A stretch of DNA of 64,000 nt from Natrinema limicola JCM 13563 (GCF_000337475.1 NZ_AOIT01000010.1:113002-177001); one strand, 5' to 3'; counted from the first letter of the stretch, positions 42,202 to 51,682 are shown. Notes: generated by a model from the letters alone, not told the origin. Numbers and translations are program-made.

Positions 42202-43002
42202 GTGACTGCACGCGACTGGACCGCCGATCGAGAGTCCGTATTCGACCGCGACGCGTTCACGTGTCGCCACTGCGAGACCGTCGGCGACGACGCGGCGGCG
42301 CTTCGACTCTATCCTGTCGGTGACGTGCCGCGCGAGGGGACCGTTCACGAAAGCGCGCTCGTCACCGTCTGTGCGGACTGTTTCGGGACACTCGAGACAG
42401 CTCCGGCGACGCCCTCCGCCACCGCCGAGACGCTGTTTCACCGCGTCCGCGAGACGACCCGGCTGCAGGGAGCGACGATTTCGGACGTCGCGACCGTCGC
42501 GTCGCTGTCGACATCGCTGCCCGCGACCCTCGAGTCCGCTCGCGATGACGGGACCGAGGGCGACAGCGACGCGGTGTCGAACTACCGCCGCACCCGGCGC
42601 GACGTCTTGCTTGCGATCGCGATCGTCGACGCCCACCTCGAGGAACTCGCTGCTCTCGAATCGGCCGTCGACCCCGACGTTCAGCAGTCGCTCGAAGCGT
42701 TCACCGAGACGGCAACAGCCCTCCAGTCGGAGCTCGTCGAGGTCGTCGAACTGAGCGAGACGGTCGTGTCGGCACTCGAGCGCTGTCACGGCTGTTTCGA
42801 CTCGCTCGAAGGAAAGACGTGTTCGACCTGTGGACTCGAGGCCTGCGAGACGGCTGCCTGGCACCATCCCGGTGGGTCGTCGATCGCGTTCGATCGACTC
42901 TTCGGCACGATCAACGAGACGCTGCAGGACGCTTCCGAGACGACCGACACGCTGACCGATCGGACGACGGCACTCGCAACACAGCTCACGGCGGAGCTGT
43001 AA
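42202..43002 (+). CDS. HNH-type zinc-containing protein
   Basis: 266 residues from GTG 42202 (the ATG at 42124 adds an unlikely basic stretch). The N-terminal 75 residues look HNH-like: 'RESVFDRDAFTCRHC', 'VHESALVTVCADCF' (C-x2-C ... C-x2-C). A central helical region follows, then another Cys cluster (CHGC, CSTCGLEAC) and a C-terminal coiled-coil-like helix. It could be an HNH nuclease or a nucleic-acid-binding relative. Confidence 0.7.
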   Translation: MTARDWTADRESVFDRDAFTCRHCETVGDDAAALRLYPVGDVPREGTVHESALVTVCADCFGTLETAPATPSATAETLFHRVRETTRLQGATISDVATVASLSTSLPATLESARDDGTEGDSDAVSNYRRTRRDVLLAIAIVDAHLEELAALESAVDPDVQQSLEAFTETATALQSELVEVVELSETVVSALERCHGCFDSLEGKTCSTCGLEACETAAWHHPGGSSIAFDRLFGTINETLQDASETTDTLTDRTTALATQLTAEL

Positions 43003-43082
43003 GCACACGGATGGTGGCGGAGATTTATACTCACACCGCCGAAACGGCTTGACGATGACTGAACACTTCGAGTGCAGCCACG

Positions 43083-43313
43083 TCGGGGGGTGGATCGATG
43101 GGGTGCCTCCTCGAGACGGAGACCCTGTACGGTACCGACGTTGCGGCGACGATTCTTGACGCTGCACACGAACTCGACGCGACGGCGATCGTCTTTACGC
43201 CCCGTAGCGCGAACCGGTGGCTGAAGCTGCTCTCCGGCGACGTCGAACGCAAACTCCTTTCGCAGGCCGATCGGCCACTCGTCGTGTTGCCGCGGTCCGA
43301 TCAGGAGACGTAA
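43083..43313 (+). pseudogene. UspA-domain C-terminal fragment
   Basis: The frame 43098-43313 encodes 71 residues, 'ETLYGTDVAATILDAAHELDATAIVFTPRSANRWLKLLSGDVERKLLSQADRPLVVLPR', matching the second half of a universal stress protein including the nucleotide-binding Gly/Ser-type loop region. The first half is missing and the upstream frame stops at 43056. A TATA-like TTTATA at about 43023 and an ATG at 43055 in another frame suggest an older gene with an internal deletion or frameshift. Confidence 0.55.
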
Positions 43314-43387
43314 CGAGACCCTCGCTGTCGCCAGCTACTTCGATTCGCTTGACTCGGGAACCCTCGGCGGTTCCGCCGAGGAGGGTG

Positions 43388-44116
43388 TCATAGGTTGGTC
43401 GCTGCCTCGAGCGTGATGTCGATCGCGCGACCGACGTTGTTCTTGGCCTTGTCGGGGAGTTCGTCGTCGTCGGTGTCGGTTCCTTTCTGGGTGCCTTCGA
43501 CGAGGTTACCGTCGACGGTACAGATCGCGCCGGCGCGGAGACCCTTGCGGCGGGCAAGCGAGAAGACGGCGGCGGCTTCCATTTCGACGGCGAGTAAGCC
43601 AGCGTCCTCCCAGTCGTCGACGGTATCCCCAGTCTCGGCGTAGAAGGCGTCGTCGGAGGTAACGGGGCCGACGTGGACGTCCTCGTCGTTCGCTTCGGCG
43701 GCGTCGACCAGCGCCGACAGCGCGTCGTAGTCAGGCACGGCGGGGTACTCGACGGCCTCGTAGCGCTTTGTGGTCCCCTCGTTTTTCGCTGCGCCGGTCG
43801 CGACGATCATGTCGCCGATCTCGATGTCCGACTGGAGTGCTCCCGTGGTGCCGACCCGGAGGAACGTCTCGACGCCGACGTTTGCCAGTTCCTCGATGGC
43901 GATCGCGGCGGAGGGACAGCCGATCCCCGTCGAACAGATCGTCAGTTCTCGCCCCTCGTAGGTGGCGTTGACGATCTTGTACTCACGGTTTTGGGCGATC
44001 GTTTCGGCCTCGTCGCAGTGATCGGCAATGCGATCGACCCGCCCGGGATCGCCCGGGATGAGCGCGATATCCGTCAGCTCTCCGTCGTCGACCAGCAGAT
44101 GTGGCTGCGTCGCCAT
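43388..44116 (-). CDS. Nucleoside phosphorylase (uridine phosphorylase family)
   Basis: 242 residues. Phosphorolysis of nucleosides to base and (deoxy)ribose-1-phosphate. 'ALIPGDPGRVDRIAD', phosphate-binding 'CSTGIGCPSAAIAIEEL', 'FLRVGTTGALQSDIEIGDMIVATGA' and ribose-binding 'AGLLAVEMEAAAVFSLA' (E-M-E) are all present. With the downstream kinase, isomerase and aldolase it starts a pentose-phosphate degradation route. Confidence 0.93.
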   Translation of the reverse strand: MATQPHLLVDDGELTDIALIPGDPGRVDRIADHCDEAETIAQNREYKIVNATYEGRELTICSTGIGCPSAAIAIEELANVGVETFLRVGTTGALQSDIEIGDMIVATGAAKNEGTTKRYEAVEYPAVPDYDALSALVDAAEANDEDVHVGPVTSDDAFYAETGDTVDDWEDAGLLAVEMEAAAVFSLARRKGLRAGAICTVDGNLVEGTQKGTDTDDDELPDKAKNNVGRAIDITLEAATNL

Positions 44117-44212
44117 ACTGATGGCTTCCGTCGGTACTGAGAAAAAAGGTTCGTCGTCTCGGTTCTCGTGCTATCCCCCAACCCGTCCCTTACCGACGTG
44201 CATCCACGGCGG

Positions 44213-44515
44213 TTACTTCGTGGGACAGACGTCGATGCGGTCTGATCGGATCGTGACGACGGCGTCGTCGATTTCGAATTCGACTGTTCCAGTCGGCCGT
44301 CTAGCACCACGATTCGTTTCGGCAAAGAGGCTATCGAGTGCATCCGGATCGATGTAGTCGTATAGCCGTGTACTGGTCGCAGTAACGTCGTCACCGAAGT
44401 ACTGGGCCAGTGCCATTGCAGCGGCGATACTCGGCGGCTCGTCAGCGTCTCGTTCGTACTGGATGTGCCGTCTGAGGCCGCATCCGTGGGACTCGGTTAC
44501 CCTTCCTTTCGTCAT
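44213..44515 (-). CDS. HalOD1 output-domain protein
   Basis: 100 residues. 'AAMALAQYFGDDVTATSTRLYDYIDPDALDSLFAET' and 'GTVEFEIDDAVVTIRSDRIDV' match the HalOD1 domain found as an output module of haloarchaeal signalling proteins. It stands alone here. Function unknown. Confidence 0.83.
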   Translation of the reverse strand: MTKGRVTESHGCGLRRHIQYERDADEPPSIAAAMALAQYFGDDVTATSTRLYDYIDPDALDSLFAETNRGARRPTGTVEFEIDDAVVTIRSDRIDVCPTK

Positions 44516-44663
44516 GTCTCTCAGTCACGGAATCGTGACCGTCTTACTCGAGTTGGCCACGCCTCTCCGTATATAACTACCGTCAGACGGCACCCGGTGA
44601 GAACCACCTGACGGCAGCCGATTGCGGTGGGTCCAATATCCTCAAGAACCGTTTACCGGTCTA

Positions 44664-45545
44664 TCAGTTCGTGAGAACGTCTTCGACGGCTTCGGGCGTC
44701 GGTGCGCTCCGTGCGCCGTCACGACTCGCAGTCAGCGACCCGCAGGCGTTTCCGTAGGCGAGTGCGCGATCGACGCCGCCATCCGCGAGCCAGGTCGAAA
44801 GAAAGCCCGCCGCGAAGGCGTCGCCCGCACCGGCCGTATCGACCGGCTCGATGTCGAACCCCGAATGGACGAACGACCCCTCTGGGGTGTACGCTTCCGC
44901 GCCGTCGGCACCACAGGTGACGACGATGATCCGGTCGTCGACCAGCGCCGCTGTCGACTCGTCTGCGAGCAGTGCTGTCGCCTCTCGATCGGTCACGAAG
45001 ACGACGTCGGCGAGCGCGAGCGCATCGCCGTAGTCCCGGTCTACGAGTCGGCGGCCGGGATCGAAACTGACGGACCCCCCGGCCTCGCTGGCAGTGCGTG
45101 CGATCGCCGCGGCAGTGTCAGGCCGCTGGCCGGTCAGATGAACGTGGTCGGCCGCCCGGATCCGGCTCGGCTCGAGGTCGTCGGGCGTGACGGCTTCGTT
45201 GACGCCGTCGTTGCCCAGGATCGCGACCTCGCCGTCGTCGTCGACCAACAGGTACTTGACGGCCGTGTCGGCGTCCTCGATCACGCGAACGCCCGAGACG
45301 GAGACACCCGCTGCCTCGAGTTCTCGGCGGGCGAGCAGGCCATGGTCGTCGTCACCGACGCTGCCGATCAGTTCGGTTTCGATGCCTAACTCGGAGAGTG
45401 CGGCGGCGACGTTGGCTGCGCTGCCACCGCCGGACTGGCGCTGTGAGCGGATCGCGGCCTCGCCGTCGGGTTCGGGGAGCCTGTCGACCCGAAGGGTGAC
45501 GTCCCAGTTGACGTGTCCGGCCACGAGAACCGATACAGAAGCCAT
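44664..45545 (-). CDS. PfkB-family sugar/nucleoside kinase
   Basis: 293 residues. PfkB signatures: N-terminal 'RQSGGGSAANVAAALSELGIETELIGSVGDDDHG' and the catalytic 'DTAGAGDAFAAGFLSTWL' with anion hole and Asp base. Candidate ribose-1-phosphate (or nucleoside) kinase given the nucleoside phosphorylase and R15P isomerase nearby; that substrate is inference. Confidence 0.9.
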   Translation of the reverse strand: MASVSVLVAGHVNWDVTLRVDRLPEPDGEAAIRSQRQSGGGSAANVAAALSELGIETELIGSVGDDDHGLLARRELEAAGVSVSGVRVIEDADTAVKYLLVDDDGEVAILGNDGVNEAVTPDDLEPSRIRAADHVHLTGQRPDTAAAIARTASEAGGSVSFDPGRRLVDRDYGDALALADVVFVTDREATALLADESTAALVDDRIIVVTCGADGAEAYTPEGSFVHSGFDIEPVDTAGAGDAFAAGFLSTWLADGGVDRALAYGNACGSLTASRDGARSAPTPEAVEDVLTN

Positions 45546-45633
45546 TCGATGATAGAAGGTGCACGAGAGCCGTCGATAAAAACCTAGTGACGGTGACCGT
45601 CATTCTGCGCCGGACTGACGGACAGTAGTCATG

Positions 45634-46455
45634 TCACCCCACCATGAACAGCAGCGTGTTGTGAACGGCTGGACCGAGGCCGACCGCGGCGACCAGCGTG
45701 AGAAGCGTCCGGGCCTGTCGAGGGCGCTCCTCGACGTATTCTCGAAACAGCCCGAGGATGACCATCGCGAGGCCGACTTTGACGAGGACGAACAGCCATC
45801 CAGCACCGATAACGCCAGCGGTCGGCAGCGCTTTCCCAGCCTCTAAGATCAGCAACGAGAGCGGGACGTTCTCGCTGGCTCCGAGGACGTCGTAGCCGAC
45901 CGCGGTCGACACGCCGTCTAACGTGTGCCCGAAAACGACGAGCGCCCCGGTCATGCCCGTCGTCGCCGCGACGTCGGTAAACCAGAGGCCCAGTACGAGC
46001 CACGCGATGGCGGTGAGGATGCCGGCGACGATGACGGAAACGACGGGCCAAAACGGCTCGAAAGTCCCCAACTCGATGCTCTGGAAGATCGCGACCATCG
46101 CGAAGACGGTGAAAAACGCCGTGCCAGCGATGCCGACGAACCGCGCGACCGTCGGCTGCAGGCCACCGACGTGGAGAAAGATCGCGACGATCCAGGCGAG
46201 TCCCGCGACGACCGCGGTCACCGCATAGACCATCGGGGCGCTGAACAGGGGTTCGATGGTCGCTGGAAACGCGTCCAGCTTGTAGAGCACGTGGAGACTC
46301 GAGCCGAACATCATCCAGGGTGCAAACGAAAGCACCGTGCGATCAGTTACCGGCGGCTCGAGCGCCCACAGCAGTGCGATGACGCCCCCCAGTATCACGA
46401 CGACCGGGACCAGCAGGTACCATGGTGGGACGACGAACCCCTCGGGAACTACCAT
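45634..46455 (-). CDS. DUF63-family membrane protein
   Basis: 273 residues from ATG 46455. Eight or so hydrophobic segments with the family's 'FAPWMMFGSSLHVLYKLDAFP', 'FGHTLDGVSTAVGYDVLGASENVPLS' and a final 'GLGPAVHNTLLFMVG'. DUF63 is an archaeal membrane family without assigned function. It separates the PfkB gene from the R15P isomerase gene. Confidence 0.87.
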   Translation of the reverse strand: MVVPEGFVVPPWYLLVPVVVILGGVIALLWALEPPVTDRTVLSFAPWMMFGSSLHVLYKLDAFPATIEPLFSAPMVYAVTAVVAGLAWIVAIFLHVGGLQPTVARFVGIAGTAFFTVFAMVAIFQSIELGTFEPFWPVVSVIVAGILTAIAWLVLGLWFTDVAATTGMTGALVVFGHTLDGVSTAVGYDVLGASENVPLSLLILEAGKALPTAGVIGAGWLFVLVKVGLAMVILGLFREYVEERPRQARTLLTLVAAVGLGPAVHNTLLFMVG

Positions 46456-46641
46456 AGCGAGGTGTTGCTCACACCAGTAACTAACACTTTCCGATTGCCG
46501 GATAAACACGAGCGAAATCAGTGGTAGAACGGATGAGACATCGATCGAAGGGCCGTTGCGATCGGGAGACGATGGCGGTCAGTGATGCCGATCGCAGTGC
46601 CACAGTGTGGGTGCTCCGAGACGTTGGTATCGCAGTTCGTC

Positions 46642-47673
46642 TTAGCCGTCCCATGGATCGTCCGTCGGTTCGCCGAACAGCTCCCGCATGAGTGTCACGA
46701 TGCTTTCGGGCGGAAACTGGCCGCGTTCGGTCACGATCGCGTCGACGTATCGCGGCGGTGTGACGTCGAAGGCGGGATTCTCGACGGTCAGCCCGCTGTC
46801 GGTCACTTGGGTTTGGTTGCTGTCCTCGGTTGCCCCCGCCTCTGCAACCTCGCCCGTCGCGTCGTCGATGATCGCCGCTCGCTCCTCGTCGGACAGCAGT
46901 TCGCTCTCCGATCGCATCTCGATCTCGACGGTGTGGCCGGTCATGGTGTCCGGGTGGAGTTTGATCGTCTGAGCTGCAACCATCACCGGCACGCCCCGTT
47001 CGCGAGCGTTGACCGCCACCCCGCTCGTGCCGATCTTGTTGATCACGCTGCCGTCGGCTGCGATGCTGTCGGCCCCGACGAGGACGTGGTCCGTCCGGTC
47101 GAGATAGCGTCGGGCCGCGTTGTCCGCGATCAGCGTCACCGGCACGTCCCACTCGCGCAACTGTCGGGCCGTGATATGGCCCTGCTTGCGCGGGCGGGTT
47201 TCCTTGACGATCGCCTCGAGGTCTTTGCCTGCCTCGAGGGCGGCCTCGACGCACGCGAGCGCGTCCGTCGAGTGACAGTGTGTCATCACGGTGTCGCCGT
47301 CCTGGAGCCGGTGGGAACCGATCTCGCCGAGGCGATCCTGGGCTTGTGCGAGATCGCGCTTGAAGCGCTCGGCCCGGGCGATCGTCGACGAGCGAAGGGC
47401 AGCGACGGTGTCGCCGTCCATCCCGCGAAGGACATACCGGAGGGCGTTCGGAAGGCTCACCGCGGTCGGCCGCGTCTCGTATAGCGTCGCCGCCGCTGCC
47501 CGGAGTTCCTGCTCGAACGCCGCGGGGCTGTCGGCCGTAGAGCGTTCGGCCTGCGTTGCGAGTGCTGTGGCGGCTGCATCGGCAATCGCTGCGGCACCGC
47601 GAATCCGCATCGCAGTGATGTCGTCGGCGGTGGATTCGACGGCCGGTACGACACCGGATTCGGGACCATCCAT
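46642..47673 (-). CDS. Ribose-1,5-bisphosphate isomerase
   Basis: 343 residues from ATG 47673 (MDGPESG); the much longer open frame across deoC is an antisense artefact. eIF2B-like fold with catalytic Cys133 (THCHST) and Asp202 (LVGADSIAADGSVINKIGT), the same positions as in the characterised archaeal enzyme. Converts ribose-1,5-bisphosphate to ribulose-1,5-bisphosphate in archaeal nucleoside degradation. No RubisCO gene is in the window. Confidence 0.93.
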   Translation of the reverse strand: MDGPESGVVPAVESTADDITAMRIRGAAAIADAAATALATQAERSTADSPAAFEQELRAAAATLYETRPTAVSLPNALRYVLRGMDGDTVAALRSSTIARAERFKRDLAQAQDRLGEIGSHRLQDGDTVMTHCHSTDALACVEAALEAGKDLEAIVKETRPRKQGHITARQLREWDVPVTLIADNAARRYLDRTDHVLVGADSIAADGSVINKIGTSGVAVNARERGVPVMVAAQTIKLHPDTMTGHTVEIEMRSESELLSDEERAAIIDDATGEVAEAGATEDSNQTQVTDSGLTVENPAFDVTPPRYVDAIVTERGQFPPESIVTLMRELFGEPTDDPWDG

Positions 47674-47745
47674 GTGAAGGGGTTGCACACCGGCCGTGAA
47701 AAGTGACCGGGCGGGTTTTTGCCCGTCCGGCGAGTCCACACCGGT

Positions 47746-48387
47746 ATGAATCGCAGCGACCTCGCGCCCCTGATCGATCATACCGTTCTCGGTCCCGCGA
47801 TAACACCTGACGACGTTCGCATGACTCTCGATGAGGCCCGACAGTACGGAATGAACGCCTGTCTCCCGCCGTACGCGCTCGAGCTGGCTGTCGAGTACGC
47901 CCCCGAGGTGACGCTCATGACGGTCGTTGGCTTTCCACATGGCCACCACGACCCCGCTGTGAAGCGGGACGAAGGTGTGACAGCGTGGCGGGCTGGAGCT
48001 GACGAACTCGACGTCGTTCTCAACGTCGGCCGACTGAAAGCCGGCGAGGACGACGCGGTCAGGGACGAACTCGCAGAACTGATCGCCGCCGTCCCGATTC
48101 CTGTGAAGGTCATCATCGAAACCGCGCTCCTGACCGACGCGGAGAAACGCCGGGCCTGCGAGGCCGCCGCGGCTGCCGACGCAGCGATGGTCAAAACCTC
48201 GACCGGCTTCGCCGACGGCGGTGCAACGGTCGACGACGTCGCCCTCATGAGCGAGTCTCTCCCCGTCAAGGCAAGCGGCGGCATCGGCAGCTACGACGAG
48301 GCCGTCGCCATGCTCGAAGCCGGTGCCGATCGCATCGGTGCCTCGAGTGGCGTGGCGATCCTCGAGGGCGCACCGACGCAAGCGTAG
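47746..48387 (+). CDS. deoC: Deoxyribose-phosphate aldolase
   Basis: 213 residues from ATG 47746. Splits 2-deoxyribose-5-phosphate into acetaldehyde and glyceraldehyde-3-phosphate. Active-site Asp and Schiff-base Lys are in '[12 protein letters not shown]' and '[23 protein letters not shown]', with the phosphate-binding '[29 protein letters not shown]'. Divergent from the R15P isomerase, sharing an about 70-bp promoter region with a GGGC-rich hairpin. Confidence 0.96.
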   Translation: MNRSDLAPLIDHTVLGPAITPDDVRMTLDEARQYGMNACLPPYALELAVEYAPEVTLMTVVGFPHGHHDPAVKRDEGVTAWRAGADELDVVLNVGRLKAGEDDAVRDELAELIAAVPIPVKVIIETALLTDAEKRRACEAAAAADAAMVKTSTGFADGGATVDDVALMSESLPVKASGGIGSYDEAVAMLEAGADRIGASSGVAILEGAPTQA

Positions 48388-48425
48388 CCAAACAGTTTTG
48401 GTCGTGCCCGGACCAACGAAACGCT

Positions 48426-49835
48426 ATGCTCGAGGGGGTTCGAGAGCGGCTGTGGGCGCTCGCGAGACGACTACGACGCCTCGAGCGACGCGAACTCGAC
48501 GCCTTCTTGCGCTGGATCGAGCGGACGGGTAATCTCTTGCATCTCTCGGTATTGCTGTTCGTCCCGCTGTTGATCGCGGTGGTGACGTGGCTGGCGAACG
48601 CGACCGCGGCGGTCTCGTTCCTCCTGTTTCCGCCGCTGGCGTCGGGGACGTACACGCTCTTTGCCGATCCCGAGGGAACGTACGCCACGCCGTCGACGTT
48701 CGTCGGGGGGATGACCGTCGGCGCGCTCTGTGGCTGGCTCGCGCTCGCGCTGGCAACGATGGTCGGACTTGGGGGTGGCCGCGTCAGTGCGACTGGTGCG
48801 GCACTCGGCGTGTTCTTCACCGGCGTCTGTACGTGGGCGCTCGATCTCGAGGAGCCGGCGGCGTTCTCGACAGCACTGCTCGTACTCCTGACCGGCAACG
48901 CGCAGTTGGCGTACGTTATCGGGATCGTCATCTCAAGTACGTTCGTCGCGGTCGCGTTCGTCGTCTGGCGGCGTCACTTCTACGAACAGCGCGCCCGCTA
49001 TCTCTACGGGACGACGAGCGGTGACGATCACGTGCTCGTCCCGATGGACGACGCCGACGAGACCGTCGCCCGATTCGCCGCGTCGATCGCTACCGCCCAC
49101 GACGCCGGCAAGGTCGTGCTCTTCGACGTCGTCGACGAACAGCACGACGACGTCGATACCGATAGTGACGACGAGTTCCCCTCCATCGAACAGGCAGCCG
49201 ACGACGCGGCCCGTCATCTCGAGTCACTGGCGGCCGATCTCGAGACTGCCTACGACGTCTCCTGTGACGCCGTCGTTGCGGCCGCACGCGACCAGTCCGC
49301 GAGTCTCGTCCTCAGAACTGCCCGCCAGCAGAACTGTGATCTCGTCGTCGCACCGTATGCCGAACACGAGAACGGCGGGCTCTCGTCGTTTCTCAAAGGA
49401 TTGTTCGACAGCGAGATCGACGTCATCGCGTTCCGGTCGAACGGTATCCGGCGACGACACTGGCGAAGCAGCTTGGTCGCGGTTCGGGGTGCCGGCGACA
49501 CCGCTCGCGCGATGGTCGACTTCGCGATCCGTGTCACCGAACCCGGACGTCCGGTCACCGTCAGTACCTGTATCGACGACGAGTCGCGTCGTCGACCGGC
49601 CGAGAACACGCTCGCCGATCTCGTCGATGCGTTCTCGGGCCGATTCGAAACACACGTCGTGACCGCGCCGGTCGAGACCTATCTCTCCCGTGTCGCACCC
49701 CGGTACGACGTCTGCTTCGTCGGCTCGAGCACCGATCGGTCGGCCGCCTCGCGGTTCGTCTCGCCGCCGACGTTTCGCAAACTCAGCGACCTCGAGGCCG
49801 ACGTGGCGATCGTTCACCGGGGACGGCATCGCTGA
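48426..49835 (+). CDS. HPP-domain membrane protein with UspA-like cytosolic domains
   Basis: 469 residues. N-terminal 60 residues are basic and helical, followed by about five TM segments (residues 40-185) with the HPP-like 'FLLFPPLASGTYTLFADPEGTYATPSTFVGGMTVGALCGW'. The C-terminal 270 residues contain two UspA-like domains ('DHVLVPMDDADETVARFAASIATAHDAGKVVLFDVVDE' and 'LVAVRGAGDTARAMVDFAIRVTEPGRPVTVST'). Likely a transport or sensing protein; ligand unknown. Confidence 0.8.
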   Translation: MLEGVRERLWALARRLRRLERRELDAFLRWIERTGNLLHLSVLLFVPLLIAVVTWLANATAAVSFLLFPPLASGTYTLFADPEGTYATPSTFVGGMTVGALCGWLALALATMVGLGGGRVSATGAALGVFFTGVCTWALDLEEPAAFSTALLVLLTGNAQLAYVIGIVISSTFVAVAFVVWRRHFYEQRARYLYGTTSGDDHVLVPMDDADETVARFAASIATAHDAGKVVLFDVVDEQHDDVDTDSDDEFPSIEQAADDAARHLESLAADLETAYDVSCDAVVAAARDQSASLVLRTARQQNCDLVVAPYAEHENGGLSSFLKGLFDSEIDVIAFRSNGIRRRHWRSSLVAVRGAGDTARAMVDFAIRVTEPGRPVTVSTCIDDESRRRPAENTLADLVDAFSGRFETHVVTAPVETYLSRVAPRYDVCFVGSSTDRSAASRFVSPPTFRKLSDLEADVAIVHRGRHR

Positions 49836-49988
49836 TGGTTCCGGTTGTTCCTGTCCATCAGTCTTTATTATATGAATAGCTAGTATTACTAGCTGCTGCT
49901 AGACAACCGTATTTCTAGAAAAACAATCGCCGTGGCAGAAAAGAGAGGGTTCTGCGCTGTATCTGTATGATCATCAGTTATTGTTGTG

Positions 49989-50008
49989 ACCCCTCGTACC
50001 GAGTGAGT
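49989..50008 (-). repeat. Origin-recognition-box-like repeat 1
   Basis: ACCCCTCGTACCGAGTGAGT, read on the plus strand; a G-string (GGGGT) is at its end on the minus strand. Shared core with three other sites around cdc6. Confidence 0.8.
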
Positions 50009-50035
50009 CAGTGTCGTGATACTCCTCCGGACACC

Positions 50036-50053
50036 CCCCTCGTACCGAGTGAG
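50036..50053 (-). repeat. Origin-recognition-box-like repeat 2
   Basis: CCCCTCGTACCGAGTGAG, identical to repeat 1 over 18 bases and in the same orientation, 47 bp further on. Confidence 0.8.
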
Positions 50054-50270
50054 ATCGTCTCAACTAGAACCGTGTCTTTCGGTGGAACGCCCGCCACAGT
50101 CCTTCAAAGAGGTTTTGTATCCATTCAGAAAACTGAATTTAATAGTTAGCATTGTATCTTACTATATTAATGTTAGTTATTACAGTACAGTAGTCGTTTT
50201 TTGAAGCCGGCCTATCGATCTACGGAGTGTTTATATAGGGTGTGTGAATTAGATACCAAGTAGATTCGCA

Positions 50271-50290
50271 ACTCACTCGGTATGAGGGGT
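50271..50290 (+). repeat. Origin-recognition-box-like repeat 3 (inverted)
   Basis: ACTCACTCGGTATGAGGGGT, the reverse complement of repeats 1 and 2 with one change, on the other side of the AT-rich stretch. Confidence 0.8.
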
Positions 50291-50390
50291 GGGACTGTTC
50301 TCGACGATTCTTATTAAGGACTATTGAACACCGTTAACAGGTGCTCTTGCACTCGAATTTCATGTCTCAGTCAGCATCTGGTTCGGTGCG

Positions 50391-50397
50391 TTTAATT
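50391..50397 (+). promoter_or_regulatory. TATA box of cdc6
   Basis: TTTAATT about 25-30 bp upstream of the cdc6 ATG (50420), implying a leaderless mRNA. Confidence 0.5.
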
Positions 50398-50419
50398 TCC
50401 TGGAACGTAATCTCGGTTC

Positions 50420-51625
50420 ATGGCAGAGGATGGGGAACTGACTGATATATTTGATACTGGTGACATCTTCGCAAACCGAGAACTGGTTCGAGTCGGTCAC
50501 GTTCCTGAGCTTGACCGCGTTGTGGGCCGTGACGAGGAAATCCGATCGGTTGGGAGTGCGCTTGCTGCTGCAACCGAAGGTGGGCCGCCAGAAACGACGA
50601 TCATCTACGGGAAAACAGGGACCGGGAAATCGCTCGTCTCGAGATGTGTCACGCGTCAAGCGTCCAGACGAGCCGCTACCAATGGAGCCGCGCTCAAATA
50701 TGCATACGTGGATTGCTCGGATTATCAGACAGAAACGCAAGCAAGCCGTGAATTAGCCCGGGAATTGAACGAGCATCTCGAAGCAGGGGAGTCTGTCCCG
50801 CAAACAGGATTGAGTGCCGTGGATTATCGTGACATCACGTGGGACCTGCTTTCTGAGTACGATGTCGACTCACTTGTTGTCATCCTCGACGAAATCGATA
50901 AGCTCGAGAACGAAGATCTGCTTCGGAGCCTCTCGAGAGCGCGCGAGAGTGGGAAATCAGATACGTTCATCGGCGTTATCTGTATCAGTAATAAGATCGA
51001 ATATCGAGAACGGTTGAACGAGCGCGTGGATTCGAGTTTGCAGGATAACGAGCTCGTGTTCGATCCATACGGCGCAAAACAATTACGCGCGATCCTTGAA
51101 AACCGGAAAGACGCGTTCAAACCGGGTGTCCTATCGGACGAAGTCATTCCGAAGACGGCAGCGCTTGCGGCTCGAGAACATGGTGATGCACGCAAAGCCG
51201 TCGAGACGTTCTACGAAGCAGGCCGTCTCGCAGAGAAGAACGGCGACGGGCAGGTAACTGAAGCACACGTTGATGAGGCGATTACCCAAGCAGAGGTCAA
51301 TCGATTCCATCGCCTCGTGAGTGGACAGACACCACACGTGAAGTACATCTTACGAGCGCTTGCTGCACTGACCGCGTCAGAGGAGAAAAAACAGTTCCGG
51401 ACAGCGGAAATATACGATCTCTACACGACGATCGCGACCCAGGAGGGATCGGACCCGCTGTCACACGATCGAGTCAGACGGCTCCTCAAAGAACAAGCGT
51501 TCCTGGGGATTACTGAAAGCGAGCATACTGGTGGTGGTGATCGAGAGGGGAGTTATCTCGTTCATCGGCTGATGCGTGATCCGGATATCGTGTTCAATGC
51601 CCTCAACGCTGATCGCGGTTCTTGA
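50420..51625 (+). CDS. Orc1/Cdc6 replication initiator
   Basis: 401 residues. AAA+ ATPase with Walker A 'IIYGKTGTGKS' (residues 60-70), Walker B 'LVVILDEIDKL', sensor 1 'ICISNK', an initiator-specific region and sensor 2 'AAREHGDARKAVETFYEAG', then a C-terminal winged helix ('LRALAALTASEEKKQFRTAEIYDLY', 'DRVRRLLKEQAFLGI'). It binds its cognate ORBs and loads MCM. The gene is visibly less GC-rich than its neighbours, which hints at an acquired replicator, and it is flanked by four matching ORBs. Confidence 0.95.
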   Translation: MAEDGELTDIFDTGDIFANRELVRVGHVPELDRVVGRDEEIRSVGSALAAATEGGPPETTIIYGKTGTGKSLVSRCVTRQASRRAATNGAALKYAYVDCSDYQTETQASRELARELNEHLEAGESVPQTGLSAVDYRDITWDLLSEYDVDSLVVILDEIDKLENEDLLRSLSRARESGKSDTFIGVICISNKIEYRERLNERVDSSLQDNELVFDPYGAKQLRAILENRKDAFKPGVLSDEVIPKTAALAAREHGDARKAVETFYEAGRLAEKNGDGQVTEAHVDEAITQAEVNRFHRLVSGQTPHVKYILRALAALTASEEKKQFRTAEIYDLYTTIATQEGSDPLSHDRVRRLLKEQAFLGITESEHTGGGDREGSYLVHRLMRDPDIVFNALNADRGS

Positions 51626-51682
51626 TACTCCTCTGAAGTGCGAGTGGGCCTTTGCTGGAGCGACAGTCACAGAACTAGCGTC

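Larger units (their letters stand above)
49989..50290. other. Probable replication origin
   Basis: The gene-free interval before cdc6 has two direct ORB-like repeats (49989-50008, 50036-50053), then a markedly AT-rich stretch (about 50130-50215) as a candidate unwinding element, then an inverted third ORB (50271-50290). A fourth ORB lies beyond cdc6 (51768-51787). Inverted ORBs around AT-rich DNA next to an orc1/cdc6 gene is the known layout of haloarchaeal origins. The interval 49836-50419 is otherwise without genes; a TATA-like TTTATATAGG (50230-50239) also lies here. Confidence 0.8.

Noticed and set aside
46642-48381. Single 579-aa open frame on the minus strand
   Set aside because: Only the part from 47673 down encodes R15P isomerase; the rest is antisense to deoC, which has full motifs on the plus strand.
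49989-50290. ORB repeats as a CRISPR array
   Set aside because: Spacing is irregular, orientation mixed, and there are only four copies; cas genes are absent.
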